Below, piece by piece: positions 33,592 to 45,505 of a stretch of DNA of 64,000 nt. Where the stretch lies: contig NZ_MUBJ01000021.1 in NCBI RefSeq assembly GCF_002127535.1, positions 1 through 64,000 of the forward strand, read 5' to 3'. The translations under genes were made by a program, and so were the position numbers. The notes beneath the pieces were generated by a model. It made no database searches. It was given only the letters and a program-made list of their open reading frames with translations, and had not been told where the DNA came from. Each line of letters begins with the position of its first letter. Position 1 is the first letter of the stretch. Source of the DNA: Xenorhabdus vietnamensis. GTDB taxonomy: Bacteria; Pseudomonadota; Gammaproteobacteria; Enterobacterales; Enterobacteriaceae.

Positions 33592-35727
33592 TTATTTTTC
33601 CTCGCCAGCGTGACGCAGCAGCCAGCAGTTATGAATCTGACGGTTACGGGCAAAATCCTGAGATAAAGTTTCTTCTGTTATTTCGTTTGCAACCAGCCCT
33701 AACTTACTCAATTCAGCAAAATCCATTTTAAAACCCCGTTTATTATTGGAGAACATTAAGATTCCGCCAGGACGTAATAGGCATTTTAGTTGTTTCATTA
33801 ATGTAATGTGATCACGCTGAACATCAAAAGTGTCCTCCATTCGCTTGGAGTTAGAGAATGTTGGGGGATCAATAAAGATTACATCGAACTGTTCACGGGA
33901 CTGAGCCAACCATCCCAAGCAATCAGCCTGAATCAAACGGTGCTGACGTCCAGTTAAGCCATTTACCTGTAAGTTTTTCTCTGCCCATTCAAGATAAGTA
34001 CGAGACATATCTACCGTAGTCGTCGAACGCGCACCACCCAATCCTGCATGAACTGTCGCCGAACCAGTATAAGCAAACAAGTTGAGGAAATCCTTGCCTC
34101 GGCTCATTTCACCCAATTTTTTGCGGGCAATACGGTGATCAAGGAATAATCCTGTATCCAAATAATCGGTCAGGTTAACCCAGAATTTCGCACCATATTC
34201 GTTTACCAAAAAGAATTCTTTCTTCTCGGCCATTTTTTCATACTGGTTTTTGCCTTTCTGACGCTGGCGAGTTTTCAAAACCAGCTGGCTGGATGATAAA
34301 CCGAGCACATTCATTGTCGCACTGATTACATCAAACAGACGTTGGCGAGCCTTATTGGCATCCACTGATTTCGGTGGAGCGTATTCTTGCACAATCACTT
34401 TATCGGCATAGCGATCAACAGCAACATTGTATTCTGGTAAATCCGCATCATATAGACGATAGCAATCAATGCCTTGCTGTTTAGCCCACTTACTGAGTTT
34501 TTTCTCATTTTTACGCAGACGGTTAGCATAATCCTCAGCAATACCTATATCCAATGACTGAGTTTTATCCGATAGTTGCTCGTTCTTTTGGATGAAATAA
34601 TTCTTTTGGATACAATCCAGAGGGCCATTTTTAGCCTTGAACTCACGTTCTGCACGTAATTGCAGGCAACTCAACAACTCAGGTGAAGCACTGAACAAGG
34701 ATAAGCGCCAGCCAGAAAAGCGGGCTTTAATCACACGACCAAATACACTGTGCAATGCAATCAATGCAGGTTCACTTTCAAGGCGCTCGCCATAAGGCGG
34801 GTTACTTAATACCGTTCCCACAGGCCCTTCCGGTAATGGATTCTCCAGTTTACTTGCATCTCCCTGCTGGAACTGGATCAATTGAGCCACTCCTGCCCTG
34901 CGCGCATTTGAGCGTGCCATATCCATTACACGGCGATCAATATCCGTTCCGAAAAAGCGGGAAATGGTTTCCTGTAACCCCTTACGGAAACGTACCTGTG
35001 CTTCTATAGTAATTTCACGCCAGATTTCTGCATCGAATTTCAACCATGATGTGAATCCCCAATACTTACGATGTAAGCCAGGTGCGCAATCTGCCGCCAT
35101 CATGGCGGCTTCTATTAGCAGTGTCCCTGAGCCACACATTGGGTCAACCATTGGCGTTCCTATACTCCAGCCAGAACGCAAAATAATCGCTGCCGCAAGA
35201 TTCTCTTTCAGTGGAGCTTGTCCAGCCAGATCACGGTAGCCACGAATATGCAGGCTATCCCCACTCAGATCGAGTGACACTGTTGCTTTCTCTTTATTCA
35301 GGAAAACATTGATACGAACATCAGGTTGTTGTTTAGCAACATCAGGGCGTTGCTTTATTTTGCGCATAAAACTATCAACAATGGCATCTTTTACTTTCAA
35401 TGCGCCGTATTGCGTATTTCTGATCTCCTCATTCGTGCCGCTGAAATGCACCGAAAATGTGCTATCAACTGAGAAGATCTCACTCCAGTCAATGGACTGG
35501 ACACCAAGATACAGATCCAAATCGCTATAAACTTTGAATTCGTTAAGAGGCATCATGATACGGGATGCCAGTCTGCTCCAAAGCAGGCTTTTATACATCA
35601 CCCGATCATCACCCTGAAAATGAACACCACCCTGGGCAATCTTACAGGATTGCGCTCCCAGCATTTCTAATTCGTTCTTTAACAGTTCTTCTAGTCCGCG
35701 TGCCGTGCTGGCAAAGAGAGAGTTCAT
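33592..35727 (-). CDS. rlmL: 23S rRNA methyltransferase RlmKL
   Basis: Fused enzyme that methylates 23S rRNA at G2445 (N2, RlmL half) and G2069 (N7, RlmK half). It has 711 residues from the ATG at 35727 ([16 protein letters not shown], as in E. coli, 702). Order: THUMP domain (about 40-150), RlmL Rossmann domain with [14 protein letters not shown] and the catalytic SNPPYGER, then the RlmK half with [13 protein letters not shown] and [12 protein letters not shown]. The upstream ATG at 35796 is out of family range. Divergent from ycbX; followed closely by uup. Confidence 0.96.
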   Translation of the reverse strand: MNSLFASTARGLEELLKNELEMLGAQSCKIAQGGVHFQGDDRVMYKSLLWSRLASRIMMPLNEFKVYSDLDLYLGVQSIDWSEIFSVDSTFSVHFSGTNEEIRNTQYGALKVKDAIVDSFMRKIKQRPDVAKQQPDVRINVFLNKEKATVSLDLSGDSLHIRGYRDLAGQAPLKENLAAAIILRSGWSIGTPMVDPMCGSGTLLIEAAMMAADCAPGLHRKYWGFTSWLKFDAEIWREITIEAQVRFRKGLQETISRFFGTDIDRRVMDMARSNARRAGVAQLIQFQQGDASKLENPLPEGPVGTVLSNPPYGERLESEPALIALHSVFGRVIKARFSGWRLSLFSASPELLSCLQLRAEREFKAKNGPLDCIQKNYFIQKNEQLSDKTQSLDIGIAEDYANRLRKNEKKLSKWAKQQGIDCYRLYDADLPEYNVAVDRYADKVIVQEYAPPKSVDANKARQRLFDVISATMNVLGLSSSQLVLKTRQRQKGKNQYEKMAEKKEFFLVNEYGAKFWVNLTDYLDTGLFLDHRIARKKLGEMSRGKDFLNLFAYTGSATVHAGLGGARSTTTVDMSRTYLEWAEKNLQVNGLTGRQHRLIQADCLGWLAQSREQFDVIFIDPPTFSNSKRMEDTFDVQRDHITLMKQLKCLLRPGGILMFSNNKRGFKMDFAELSKLGLVANEITEETLSQDFARNRQIHNCWLLRHAGEEK

Positions 35728-35847
35728 CTTATTAATCACCACAAAAAGTTTACCACCAAAAAAATTGCTGCACATTATAGCTAATACCAACGACATGTCA
35801 TAAAGTTGCTGATACGATTAAAAATAAAAATATTCTGGAGATATTGG

Positions 35848-36960
35848 ATGATCGCCCTGTCGCGTCTCTATACCCATCCCGTCAAATCCATGCGTGGTTT
35901 GCGACTCTCTCATTCCCTCGTCAGTGAAAGTGGCTTGATATTTGACCGCAGTTTTATGATAACCACAACAGACGGTACTTTTATTACCGCTCGCCAATAC
36001 CCACAGATGCTACTATTTACCCCAACTATGCTTCATAACGGTCTGTATTTACAGGCTCCAAACGGGGAAAGCGCAACTATACTTTACGATGATTTTAAAG
36101 AAGAGCGCTTCCCGACCGAAGTTTGGGGAAATCATTTTACAGCTTTAGTCGCCCCAAAGCTGGTGAACAGTTGGCTAAGTGGCTTTTTTGATATGCCTGT
36201 ACAACTACGCTGGCTCAGTGAGGAATTAACTCGGCGGGTCAAAAAATTCCCCGATATTTCTTTATCATTTGCAGATGGTTTCCCCTATTTAATTATCAAT
36301 GAAGCCTCTTTTCATGCTTTGCAACAACGTTGTCCTGCCAGCATTAAAATAGAGCAATTCCGGGCCAATATAATCGTCACAGGTGCAACGCCTTTTGAAG
36401 AGGATAGCTGGCAGGTTATCCAAATCGGGGATATTGTTTTCGATCTACCAAAACCATGCAGCCGCTGTATCCTGACAACAGTCAGTCCGGAAAAAGGCCG
36501 TAAAAATCCCAAAGGTGAACCACTGGCTACACTACAGTCTTTCAGAACAGCCAAAGAAGATGGTGCGGTTGATTTTGGGCAGAATGCAATAGCCCGTAAT
36601 AGTGGCATTATCCGCGTTGGAGATCGTGTCACTATTTTGGAAAAGAGAACACCACGCGAATATGGCGGTGGGGAGCAATCAACTGATTTAACTATAAAGG
36701 AAGCTACTCAACAGGCAGTTTCTATTGAATTCAATGGACAGCATTTTATCGGAAATAATCAGCAAATTATTTTAGAACAGCTCGAAAATCAAGGTATTCG
36801 AATCCCCTATTCATGTCGTGCCGGAATTTGTGGTTCCTGTAAGATATCCCTGATTAAAGGGGATGTATTGCCATTAAAATCAACATCTATCAAGAATAAT
36901 GGAAAAATTCTGGCATGTAGCTGTATACCTAAAAATGATTTAGTTATTGAATTAAGCTAA
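35848..36960 (+). CDS. ycbX: MOSC-ferredoxin protein YcbX
   Basis: Molybdenum-cofactor-dependent protein that in E. coli detoxifies N-hydroxylated base analogues. It has 370 residues from the ATG at 35848 (CTGGAG 7 nt upstream), one longer than E. coli. N-terminal MOSC_N beta barrel ([17 protein letters not shown]), MOSC domain with the cofactor-ligand cysteine in [16 protein letters not shown], then a plant-type [2Fe-2S] ferredoxin domain with CRAGICGSC and a distal cysteine in ILACSC. All four cluster ligands are present. Confidence 0.95.
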   Translation: MIALSRLYTHPVKSMRGLRLSHSLVSESGLIFDRSFMITTTDGTFITARQYPQMLLFTPTMLHNGLYLQAPNGESATILYDDFKEERFPTEVWGNHFTALVAPKLVNSWLSGFFDMPVQLRWLSEELTRRVKKFPDISLSFADGFPYLIINEASFHALQQRCPASIKIEQFRANIIVTGATPFEEDSWQVIQIGDIVFDLPKPCSRCILTTVSPEKGRKNPKGEPLATLQSFRTAKEDGAVDFGQNAIARNSGIIRVGDRVTILEKRTPREYGGGEQSTDLTIKEATQQAVSIEFNGQHFIGNNQQIILEQLENQGIRIPYSCRAGICGSCKISLIKGDVLPLKSTSIKNNGKILACSCIPKNDLVIELS

Positions 36961-37224
36961 ACATTAATAATATACGTTGATGGAATTTGCATTTAAATCA
37001 GGCAGTATAAGTCAAAACATCTGTCTGATTTTTATATTTATCTTACTAGTTTTAACTGGATTTTTATTACCGAGTTTTTAGGCCGACAAAATATTATGAA
37101 AAAAAATTATTCCGTTGATTAGCCTTATAAAGATATCTGATTACATACAATCAAACTCAATCAATAATGTTGATGGAATAACAGCCTTAATAATGTTATG
37201 AACACAGCAGCTTAATAAATGGCA

Positions 37225-37776
37225 CTAAATCACCCGATCATATATTGATAAATGAGTTGGCCCGGTATAAGGCATCATGCGATCATTCATGACTTTAATG
37301 GGATCACAAAAATTCATTACACGATCATTCAGCTCTAACTTTTGTTGTGCCAGCAAGCATAAACTGGCATTGTCGCCAACTTCTGCAACCATAAACAGTG
37401 CTTCAATACCACTTTCCTGTAATTGAAGCTGAACAATTTCACCGTATTCAGGTTTTCCTATTAAAGAAACATGGGAAAAATACCAACTTTTAGGCATTTG
37501 TGGTTTCATAAAGCGTAATGCTACCACACCATTCAAAGCCAATTCAGTTCTGAGCGCGGGAGCGATATTAATGAGGCGTCCATGTTCTTCAAAGGTGTAA
37601 AAAAGCGCAGCATCATCGACTGAGAATGACATTTCTTTCATTGTAACGGCATAGTCGGTCAACATTTTGGCAGGAAAGCAAGAACGAAAAACCATGCCAT
37701 TAGCGAGATCGAGCATGACACGGCTATGCTCAGAATCAAAATACCAGCGCCACTGGTCATCAGGTCTAATTTTCAT
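37225..37776 (-). CDS. zapC: Cell division protein ZapC
   Basis: ZapC binds FtsZ and promotes lateral bundling of protofilaments, aiding Z-ring stability. It has 183 residues (E. coli 180), beginning MKIRPDDQWRWYFD and keeping NGMVFRSCFPAKML, KSWYFSHVSL and CLLAQQKLELNDR. Convergent with ycbX across a 264-bp A+T-rich gap (36961-37224), where I see no gene. Confidence 0.95.
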   Translation of the reverse strand: MKIRPDDQWRWYFDSEHSRVMLDLANGMVFRSCFPAKMLTDYAVTMKEMSFSVDDAALFYTFEEHGRLINIAPALRTELALNGVVALRFMKPQMPKSWYFSHVSLIGKPEYGEIVQLQLQESGIEALFMVAEVGDNASLCLLAQQKLELNDRVMNFCDPIKVMNDRMMPYTGPTHLSIYDRVI

Positions 37777-37935
37777 TGACTACCCTTTTATGCTCAAAAT
37801 AGCTTTTTTGGTTAAAAATAAGCATTACCACCGAAATAAGAAATTAAAAATAAATAATAAAATTTAATCTATAAAGCAAAATATAGACGAGTTAGGGGCA
37901 GAAATAAACCCCCACTCTCAAATTGCGGCAAATAT

Positions 37936-38946
37936 TCAGATATGATTAATAATATCTTTGATAAGTTTTGGTCCTTTATAGATAAAACCGGAATATATCT
38001 GAATTAATGAAGCGCCTGCTTCCATTTTTTCTCTGGCCGCAACCAATGAATCAATTCCACCAACACCAATAATTGGTATCTCACCTTTTAATTCTTGAGA
38101 AAGGCGGCGGATAATCTCTGTGCTACGCAATTGTACAGGGCGTCCACTTAATCCTCCAGCTTGCTGACAGTGATTCAAACCCTCGATAATCTTTCTATCC
38201 AAAGTGGTATTGGTTGCGATAACCCCATCAATATGATGGCGCATTAAACTATCAGCTATTTTTATTAATTCTTCTTCTGAAAGATCGGGAGAGATTTTAA
38301 CAGCAACAGGAACATACTTTTGGAACTTTTGCTGAAGTTCAGTTTGCTTATTTTTAATCGCAGACAAGAGATCATCCAGTGCATCACCATACTGTAATGT
38401 TCTCAGGCCGGGAGTATTAGGAGAAGAAATATTGATAGTGATATAACCTGCGTGAGGATAAGTTTTATCCATGCAAATTAAATAATCGTCTTTTCCATTT
38501 TCGACCGGAGTATCTTTATTTTTACCAATATTAATTCCGATAATTCCATCGTATTTTGCTCGTTTAACATTCTCAACCAGATTATCTACCCCAAGATTAT
38601 TAAACCCCATCCGGTTGATGATTCCCTCCGCTTCAACCACACGGAATAATCTTGGCTTATCATTTCCAGCTTGTGGGCGCGGTGTTACTGTACCTATTTC
38701 AACAAATCCAAAGCCCATCGCACCAAACGCATCAATGCAGTCACCATTTTTATCAAGGCCTGCGGCTAAGCCAAGTGGATTTTTGAAAGACAACCCCATG
38801 CAAGTAACAGGTTTAGTGGCAACGGACTGGCGAATGAGAAATTCGAAAGGAGTACCGGCGACACGTTTGAGCTGGCGGAAAGTAAGCTCATGTGCCTGTT
38901 CAGGATCAAGCTGGAACAATGCCTTCCGCACTAGAGAATAATACAT
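37936..38946 (-). CDS. pyrD: Dihydroorotate dehydrogenase (quinone)
   Basis: Membrane-associated class 2 enzyme that oxidises dihydroorotate to orotate in pyrimidine synthesis, passing electrons to quinone. It has 336 residues, the E. coli length. N-terminal amphipathic helices ([22 protein letters not shown]) anchor it; FMN/substrate motifs [11 protein letters not shown], the catalytic serine in [11 protein letters not shown], and IIGVGGIDS are present. Upstream of zapC on the same strand with 159 bp between. Confidence 0.97.
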   Translation of the reverse strand: MYYSLVRKALFQLDPEQAHELTFRQLKRVAGTPFEFLIRQSVATKPVTCMGLSFKNPLGLAAGLDKNGDCIDAFGAMGFGFVEIGTVTPRPQAGNDKPRLFRVVEAEGIINRMGFNNLGVDNLVENVKRAKYDGIIGINIGKNKDTPVENGKDDYLICMDKTYPHAGYITINISSPNTPGLRTLQYGDALDDLLSAIKNKQTELQQKFQKYVPVAVKISPDLSEEELIKIADSLMRHHIDGVIATNTTLDRKIIEGLNHCQQAGGLSGRPVQLRSTEIIRRLSQELKGEIPIIGVGGIDSLVAAREKMEAGASLIQIYSGFIYKGPKLIKDIINHI

Positions 38947-39423
38947 TTAAGTTAACCTATTGTTTTTAATGATTTTTACGTCAGAATTGTCAGTTATACA
39001 TTTTAAATTATGTACAATCCCATACATATATAATTGCTGCGTTGTCGTAACTGGAAGAGGGCGCTAATTTACCATTATATGAGTAAACAAAAAAGCCCCT
39101 TCATGAGCAGCTAAAAAGAATATTATTCAAGCCCTTTTATTCGGGTTTTGGTCGGAGAAAGTAAGATCATTACTGATTCATGTCCCATTGAAAAAAATGT
39201 TCACCGAATATACCCTCCGCCAAAGACATTTATCGGGGGCAACAAGAAGATTAGTATTTAATGCAATAATATCATTGCTATTAACTTCATTCAGTCGATT
39301 GAATTGAATATTCATTCTGTATTCCCAACGCATATATATTTTATTCTTGTCAGCCTAAAGTATATCTGCCGGATGTAGTGCGTAAATGCTGTTTAAACAA
39401 GGAGATAATGAAATTTTATAAAA
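38947..39423. other. Long intergenic region, pyrD leader plus unexplained sequence
   Basis: About 480 bp between the pyrD start and the pepN terminator. The part next to pyrD (to about 39060) should hold its promoter; I could not fix -10/-35 or a PurR box. The rest contains patches of moderate G+C (near 39120-39180 and 39205-39245) unlike the A+T-rich rest, with no complete frame or RNA recognised. It could be a decayed gene or element. Confidence 0.35.
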
Positions 39424-39453
39424 ACAAACTCCATTATTTTAAATGGAGTTTGT
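39424..39453 (-). terminator. pepN terminator
   Basis: ACAAACTCCATT (39424-39435) and AATGGAGTTTGT (39442-39453) form a perfect 12-bp stem with a 6-nt loop. Read on the minus strand it is followed by TTTTATAAAATTT, and it lies 45 bp past the pepN stop. Confidence 0.85.
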
Positions 39454-39497
39454 TTGTAGTCCGATATCCTCCGGCAAACCAGAGTATATATTACATA

Positions 39498-42116
39498 TTA
39501 ACTTTCAAGTGCCTTGGTAATTTTTTCGAACAGATCACCAGACAGATTTTCCAGCCCTTTCAATTGCTCTAATGCAGCACGCATTAAGACCTGACGTCTT
39601 TCATCATAACGTTTCAGACGAATCAATGGATCAATTAAGCTTGATGCAACTTGAGGATTTCGGCTGTTCAAATCCGTTAGCATTTCCACCAAAAATTGAT
39701 AACCACTACCATCTTCGGTGTGGAAAGCCACAGCATTACTGGTAAAGAATGTTCTTAATAGCGAATAAACGCGGTTTGGATTGCTTAAGCTGAAAGAGCG
39801 GTGTTTCAGCAAGCCACGCACTTTATCAAGCGCATCAAAAGCCGGATTGGTTGCTTGCAGTCTGAACCACTTATCCATGACCAAACCATTCTGATGCCAA
39901 CGTTGATCAAACTCATCCATTAATTGATAGTTGCAAGGCAATTCAGCAGACACCGACGCAGACAGGGCAGCAATACTGTCAGTCATGTTATCAGCCTGAT
40001 AATATTGTGCCGCCACTAATTTATCAGCCAGCGCTTTGTCATCAATAAAGGCCAGATAGTAAAGACAGGTATTACGCAAATCACGTTTTGCAATATCCTG
40101 ATGATCTACACGGTATGCACCTGAATGAAGGCTGTGATAAACCGCAGCAAATTCATCAGCCATTTCATTGGCCAACGCTTTTACCATTGCACGAATGACA
40201 TCTTGGATAGCTTTAGGATCTACAACCGTAAATTGTTCCGCTATTTCATTTTCAGATGGCAAAGTCAGGATCAATGCAGCCAAGGCTGGATCAATTTCTT
40301 TATCCAGCAATACAGCACGAAAAGCATCAATGACATGCATTGGCAATTCCAGTGGCTGAGATTTTTGGTTACGGGCAACATTCAACTTCACATAATTGGT
40401 CAGCAATGCTTGCGCTGCATCCCAACGGGAAAACTCATTGCGAGCATGTTTCATCAAGAATGAAAGTTGTTCATCACTGTACGGATAATCCAACTTCACT
40501 GGTGCAGAGAATTCACGCAATAAAGAAGGAACAGGCCTTGATGGAACACCATCAAATACAAATGTTTGTTCTGTATTAATAATATTCAAAACATGGTGCA
40601 CAGGCTGACCATCTCGGCGCAGTGGGATTACCCTTCCTTGTTCATCATAAAGCTCGATATCCAAAGGAATATGCAGTGGTTGTTTCTCTTTCTGATCTGC
40701 CGTTGGTGGTGTCATTTGACTAACGTGCAAAACATATTGCTGTTTTTCTGCATCGTATTCATCACGGACAGTCAGCACAGGCGTCCCTGATTGGCTATAC
40801 CAGCGACGGAAGAGTGTCAAATCGACATTTGAAGCATCTTCCATTGCCTGAACAAAATCATCACAGGTTGCAGCACTACCATCATGTCGGTGGATATAAA
40901 GCTGCATACCCGCCTGAAATTGTTCTTCACCCAGTAAGGTATGGATCATCCGGATAACTTCTGAGCCTTTTTCATAGACAGTCAGCGTGTAGAAGTTATT
41001 CATTTCCATCACCTGATCGGGACGGATAGGGTGAGCCATAGGGCTGGCATCTTCAGCAAACTGTGCAGCACGCATGACACGCACGTTATTGATACGGTTA
41101 ACGGAACGTGAACCTAAATCAGAACTAAACTCTTGATCACGGAATACGGTCAGCCCTTCTTTCAGGCTTAGCTGGAACCAATCGCGGCAGGTAATGCGGT
41201 TTCCTGTCCAGTTATGGAAATACTCATGACCAATCACCGCCTCAATAGCGAGATAATCTTTGTCTGTTGCTGTTTCCGTTTTTGCCAATACATATTTGGA
41301 ATTAAAGATATTCAGTCCCTTGTTCTCCATTGCGCCCATGTTGAAGAAATCAACGGCAACGATCATATAGATATCAAGGTCATACTCCAAACCAAACCGT
41401 GTTTCATCCCATTTCATCGAATTTTTCAGCGATGTCATGGCCCAGTCAGCGCGATCCAAGTTGCCACGATCAACAAACAATTCCAATGCAACCTTACGAC
41501 CGCTGCGGGTCACAAACGTGTCACGCAGGACATCAAAATCCCCCGCAACCAATGCGAACAAGTAAGCAGGTTTTGGGAATGGATCCTGCCATTTCACCCA
41601 ATGGTGCCCATCTTCCAACTCTCCTTGTTCAATATGGTTACCATTGGAAAGCAAGAATGGATATTTGGATTTATCCGCAGTAATGCGGGTAGTAAAACAA
41701 GCCAGAACATCGGGACGATCCAAATAATAAGTGATGTGACGGAATCCTTCAGCCTCACACTGGGTACACAAGGCATCCCCAGACACATACAGCCCCTCAA
41801 GTGCTGTATTTGCTGATGGGTTAATTTCATTCACAATTTTCAGGGTGAATTGAGCTGGAAGTTGTTCAATCAGTAATTTTCCATCCTGTTCCTGATAATG
41901 CTCCCATACTTTATCATCTATATAGATACTTTTTAATGTGAGGTTTTCTCCATCCAGAACCAGTGGAGTAATATCATTAGCCAGACGTTTTACCTGACTG
42001 ATTGCCGTCACTGTTGTTTTCTCAGCACCTAATTCAAAATCGAGATCAATGTCGGTAATTGTGTAATCTGGTGCTTTATAATCCAGACGTTGTTTAACGA
42101 GTCGCTGTTGTGTCAT
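39498..42116 (-). CDS. pepN: Aminopeptidase N
   Basis: M1-family zinc metallopeptidase, the main broad-specificity aminopeptidase of enterobacterial cytosol, finishing degradation of peptides made by ATP-dependent proteases. It has 872 residues (E. coli 870). The exopeptidase motif GAMENKGLN, the zinc site HEYFHNWTGNR with the third ligand Glu in LKEGLTVFRDQEF, and the transition-state Tyr in FYTLTVYEKGSEV are all present. C-terminal helical cap about 550-872. Divergent from pncB across 460 bp. Confidence 0.97.
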   Translation of the reverse strand: MTQQRLVKQRLDYKAPDYTITDIDLDFELGAEKTTVTAISQVKRLANDITPLVLDGENLTLKSIYIDDKVWEHYQEQDGKLLIEQLPAQFTLKIVNEINPSANTALEGLYVSGDALCTQCEAEGFRHITYYLDRPDVLACFTTRITADKSKYPFLLSNGNHIEQGELEDGHHWVKWQDPFPKPAYLFALVAGDFDVLRDTFVTRSGRKVALELFVDRGNLDRADWAMTSLKNSMKWDETRFGLEYDLDIYMIVAVDFFNMGAMENKGLNIFNSKYVLAKTETATDKDYLAIEAVIGHEYFHNWTGNRITCRDWFQLSLKEGLTVFRDQEFSSDLGSRSVNRINNVRVMRAAQFAEDASPMAHPIRPDQVMEMNNFYTLTVYEKGSEVIRMIHTLLGEEQFQAGMQLYIHRHDGSAATCDDFVQAMEDASNVDLTLFRRWYSQSGTPVLTVRDEYDAEKQQYVLHVSQMTPPTADQKEKQPLHIPLDIELYDEQGRVIPLRRDGQPVHHVLNIINTEQTFVFDGVPSRPVPSLLREFSAPVKLDYPYSDEQLSFLMKHARNEFSRWDAAQALLTNYVKLNVARNQKSQPLELPMHVIDAFRAVLLDKEIDPALAALILTLPSENEIAEQFTVVDPKAIQDVIRAMVKALANEMADEFAAVYHSLHSGAYRVDHQDIAKRDLRNTCLYYLAFIDDKALADKLVAAQYYQADNMTDSIAALSASVSAELPCNYQLMDEFDQRWHQNGLVMDKWFRLQATNPAFDALDKVRGLLKHRSFSLSNPNRVYSLLRTFFTSNAVAFHTEDGSGYQFLVEMLTDLNSRNPQVASSLIDPLIRLKRYDERRQVLMRAALEQLKGLENLSGDLFEKITKALES

Positions 42117-42576
42117 AGGGAACCTTTTCCATTACTTTTAACAGGCATGTTTTAGCAGGTGTGCTTTCACAGGTGTATTCTTAACAGACATAGATAGTTA
42201 ATGGCGTCTATATAACCTTATATATGACCTTAACTACAAAGCGCCTGACATATTGCGTTTCCATAGAAACATTCCAAGCGCTAACGCTGCCATAGAGCAA
42301 TCATTCTTTCAATCGGTAAGTCTCTTTTTTCAGATGTTAATAACTTATTAAATAAAGGTATAAATGATGTAGTCAGCATATTAGTACTTTCGTGCGAATT
42401 GTCATCTCATATCTCATTTAACATGATATTATCTATAAATGGATTAACCTTAATCTTTAGGTTCGGGAAAATATATGCAGCTATATGGCTTCAATAACCT
42501 AATAATCACGGTATACTCTCCCAACTTTATCGATTTAGCTGATACGAATACGCTCCGCGAGGATGCTTGACGCGCC
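42117..42576. promoter_or_regulatory. Divergent pepN/pncB control region
   Basis: It has 460 bp without a gene. It must hold promoters in both directions. I see short repeats (ACAGGTGT-like words near 42160-42180 and a GTTTC-CATA-GAAAC palindrome near 42256-42270) but no clear NadR or other known operator. No small ORF with a convincing ribosome site was found. Confidence 0.4.
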
Positions 42577-43791
42577 ATGACTTTAGACGCTACCCCGATT
42601 ATTAAATCGCTGCTTGATACTGATGCTTATAAGTTTCACATGCAGCAAGCAGTGTATCACCATTACTGCAATATTCCTGTTGTTGCAGAGTTTCGTTGCC
42701 GTAGTGATGAGTTGCTCGGAGAATACGCCGAGGCATTACGTCATCAGATTGATATGATGGCAGACTTAGCATTGACAGAACGCGAAGTCGATTATCTTTC
42801 TCGCCTCCCGTTCTTTAAAGAGGATTACCTGAACTGGTGCAAAACATTCCGCTTTAATCCTAAACAAGTAGAAGTTTCTGTTACCCATAAAGGACAGTTA
42901 GCCATCCGTATTTCTGGTTTATGGCACGAAGTGATCTTGTGGGAAGTACCTTTGCTTGCCCTGATCAGCGAATTAGTTCACCGCCATCGCTCACCTGAAA
43001 TAACACCAGAAGATGCCGTTATTCAGCTGAGAAAACTGATTGAGCTGTTTTATAAAGACGCTGCAGAAAAAAATATCGATCTGTCCGGCTTTAAATTAAT
43101 GGATTTTGGTACTCGCCGTCGTTTTTCGCACGAAGTGCAATATGCCATTATCAATGAGCTGAAAAATAGCTTCCCCTATTTGATCGGAACCAGTAATTAT
43201 CAGTTGGCAGAGCAACTTGAGCTCCCTCCTCTCGGTACACAAGCTCATGAATGGTTTCAAGCTCATCAACAGATTAGCCCGGAATTAGCTAATAGTCAGC
43301 GGGCTGCACTACAAACATGGCTGAATGAGTATCCAAACCAGTTAGGTATCGCCCTGACTGATTGCATTACCATGGATGCTTTCCTACGCGATTTTGACAA
43401 ACCATTAGCGACAGCTTACCAGGGCCTGCGCCACGATTCTGGCGATCCTATTGAGTGGGGTGAAAAAGCCGTCGCACACTATCAATCTCTGGGTATCGAT
43501 CCAATGACGAAAACATTGGTATTTTCTGATAGTTTGGATCTGCAAAAAGCATTGGCGCTGTATCGTCATTTCCACAAGAGAATTAACGTTATTTTCGGTA
43601 TTGGTACACGGTTAACCTGTAATATTCCGGGTATAAAGCCACTGAATATCGTTATCAAGCTCGTCGAATGCAATGGTAAACCAGTAGCGAAACTTTCGGA
43701 TAGTCCCGGAAAAACCATCTGTGAAGATGATGAGTTTGTCGATAGGTTACGTCGAGCGTTTGATATTCCCTATATAGAGAAAGCAGTATAA
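42577..43791 (+). CDS. pncB: Nicotinate phosphoribosyltransferase
   Basis: NAPRTase makes nicotinate mononucleotide from nicotinate and PRPP in NAD salvage. It has 404 residues (E. coli 400): [19 protein letters not shown] near the start, [15 protein letters not shown], the active-site region [12 protein letters not shown], the phosphate-binding [16 protein letters not shown] and [10 protein letters not shown]. Starts at ATG 42577. Next to pepN and asnS, as in E. coli. Confidence 0.96.
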   Translation: MTLDATPIIKSLLDTDAYKFHMQQAVYHHYCNIPVVAEFRCRSDELLGEYAEALRHQIDMMADLALTEREVDYLSRLPFFKEDYLNWCKTFRFNPKQVEVSVTHKGQLAIRISGLWHEVILWEVPLLALISELVHRHRSPEITPEDAVIQLRKLIELFYKDAAEKNIDLSGFKLMDFGTRRRFSHEVQYAIINELKNSFPYLIGTSNYQLAEQLELPPLGTQAHEWFQAHQQISPELANSQRAALQTWLNEYPNQLGIALTDCITMDAFLRDFDKPLATAYQGLRHDSGDPIEWGEKAVAHYQSLGIDPMTKTLVFSDSLDLQKALALYRHFHKRINVIFGIGTRLTCNIPGIKPLNIVIKLVECNGKPVAKLSDSPGKTICEDDEFVDRLRRAFDIPYIEKAV

Positions 43792-43808
43792 TTCGGTCAA
43801 TTGTCCTT

Positions 43809-43837
43809 TGCGTAACCAGCATCATGCTGGTTACGCA
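43809..43837. repeat. Perfect palindrome after pncB
   Basis: TGCGTAACCAGCAT (43809-43822), one central base, ATGCTGGTTACGCA (43824-43837): a 14-bp perfect inverted repeat starting 18 bp after the pncB stop. The following run on the plus strand is A-rich, not T-rich, so it is not a textbook rho-independent terminator. It may protect the mRNA 3' end or be a recognition site. Confidence 0.7.
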
Positions 43838-43999
43838 AGTAAAAAAACAACTTTTCCCTAGTTTCCTCGTTAACGCCCTCAATTTCCTCTTGTTTCCTGA
43901 GAGATGACAAGTAAGATAGAAGATCTGCTCCCTGATGAAGGGGGCTTTGTGGTAAATCTATCTAGTTATTAATCCATTGTATAAAAAAGAGAGAAATTT

Positions 44000-45400
44000 A
44001 TGAGCGTAGCGCCTGTAGTCGATGTACTGCAAGGCCGTGTTCCGGTTGGCGATGAAGTCACCGTCCGCGGTTGGGTACGTACAAGGAGAGATTCTAAAGC
44101 TGGTATCTCATTCCTCGCCGTCTATGACGGTTCCTGCTTTAATCCATTACAGGCAGTCGTTAATAATAATTTACCTAATTATCAGGATGAAGTATTACAT
44201 TTAACCACAGGTTGTTCTGTAGAAATCACTGGTACTGTGGTGGAATCACAAGGTAAAGGCCAGTCTTTTGAGCTACAAGCCACTAAAGTCGTTGTCGTTG
44301 GCATGGTTGATGATCCAGATACCTACCCAATGGCAGCCAAACGTCACAGTATTGAATATCTGCGTGAGGTTGCTCACCTTCGCCCACGCACCAATTTGAT
44401 TGGCGCAGTTGCTCGTGTTCGCCATACACTGGCTCAGGCTCTGCATCGTTTCTTCCATGAAAAAGGCTTCTTCTGGGTATCATCACCATTGATCACAGCA
44501 TCAGATACAGAAGGTGCTGGCGAAATGTTCCGTGTTTCCACTTTGGATATGCAAAACTTGCCGCGCACAGATAAAGGCGAAGTGGATTTCAGCCAAGACT
44601 TCTTCGGTCGGGAAGCCTTCCTGACGGTATCCGGTCAGTTGAACGGTGAAGCGTATGCATGTGCATTAAGCAAAGTTTACACCTTCGGGCCAACTTTCCG
44701 CGCAGAAAACTCCAATACCAGCCGCCACTTGGCCGAGTTCTGGATGGTTGAACCAGAAGTGGCTTTTGCCGATCTGAATGATATCGCCAAACTATCCGAA
44801 GAAATGCTGAAATATGTTTTCAAAGCGGCATTGGAAGAGCGTGCCGATGATTTGGCTTTCTTTGCAGAACGTGTTGATAGCGAAGTTGTTACTCGTCTGG
44901 AAAAATTCGTCGATTCTGATTTCATCCAATTGGATTACACCGATGCGATAGAAATTCTGGAAAATTGCGACCAAAAATTTGAGAACCCAGTTTTCTGGGG
45001 TGTTGATTTGGCATCGGAGCATGAGCGCTATCTGGCAGAAAAACATTTCAATGCACCAGTAATCATGAAGAACTATCCAAAAGACATCAAAGCCTTCTAT
45101 ATGCGCATGAACGAAGATGGTAAAACCGTCGCAGCGATGGATGTTCTGGCTCCGGGCATTGGTGAAATCATCGGTGGTTCCCAACGTGAAGAGCGCCTGG
45201 ATATGCTGGATAAGCGTATGGAAGAAATGAACCTGAATAAAGAAGATTACTGGTGGTATCGTGATCTGCGTCGCTACGGCACCGTTCCTCATGCCGGTTT
45301 CGGTTTGGGCTTCGAACGTTTGGTTGCTTATGTAACAGGTGTATCCAACGTTCGCGACGTTATCCCATTCCCACGGACACCAAGAAACGCAAGTTTCTAA
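44000..45400 (+). CDS. asnS: Asparaginyl-tRNA synthetase
   Basis: Class IIb synthetase charging tRNA-Asn. It has 466 residues, the E. coli length. N-terminal OB-fold anticodon-binding domain ([15 protein letters not shown], about 15-110), catalytic domain with motif 1 ([17 protein letters not shown]), motif 2 ([26 protein letters not shown]) and motif 3 ([10 protein letters not shown] near the C-terminus). GAGAGAAATTT precedes the ATG. Order pncB-asnS-porin-aspC is conserved. Confidence 0.98.
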   Translation: MSVAPVVDVLQGRVPVGDEVTVRGWVRTRRDSKAGISFLAVYDGSCFNPLQAVVNNNLPNYQDEVLHLTTGCSVEITGTVVESQGKGQSFELQATKVVVVGMVDDPDTYPMAAKRHSIEYLREVAHLRPRTNLIGAVARVRHTLAQALHRFFHEKGFFWVSSPLITASDTEGAGEMFRVSTLDMQNLPRTDKGEVDFSQDFFGREAFLTVSGQLNGEAYACALSKVYTFGPTFRAENSNTSRHLAEFWMVEPEVAFADLNDIAKLSEEMLKYVFKAALEERADDLAFFAERVDSEVVTRLEKFVDSDFIQLDYTDAIEILENCDQKFENPVFWGVDLASEHERYLAEKHFNAPVIMKNYPKDIKAFYMRMNEDGKTVAAMDVLAPGIGEIIGGSQREERLDMLDKRMEEMNLNKEDYWWYRDLRRYGTVPHAGFGLGFERLVAYVTGVSNVRDVIPFPRTPRNASF

Positions 45401-45439
45401 TGAATCAGGTCAATAAATAAGCTAGGAATCAATCCTTCG

Positions 45440-45463
45440 AAAAGCCAGTAAAAGCTGGCTTTT
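45440..45463 (+). terminator. asnS terminator
   Basis: AAAAGCCAG (45440-45448), loop TAAAAG, CTGGCTTTT (45455-45463) followed by TT: a good rho-independent terminator 39 bp after asnS. Confidence 0.9.
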
Positions 45464-45505
45464 TTCATTTTATGACGAAAAGCACATAAAAAAAGTTCCC
45501 TCATA

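Noticed and set aside
41214-41816. 200-codon plus-strand frame inside pepN
   Set aside because: Antisense shadow of the conserved pepN catalytic region, with no ribosome site or recognisable domain.
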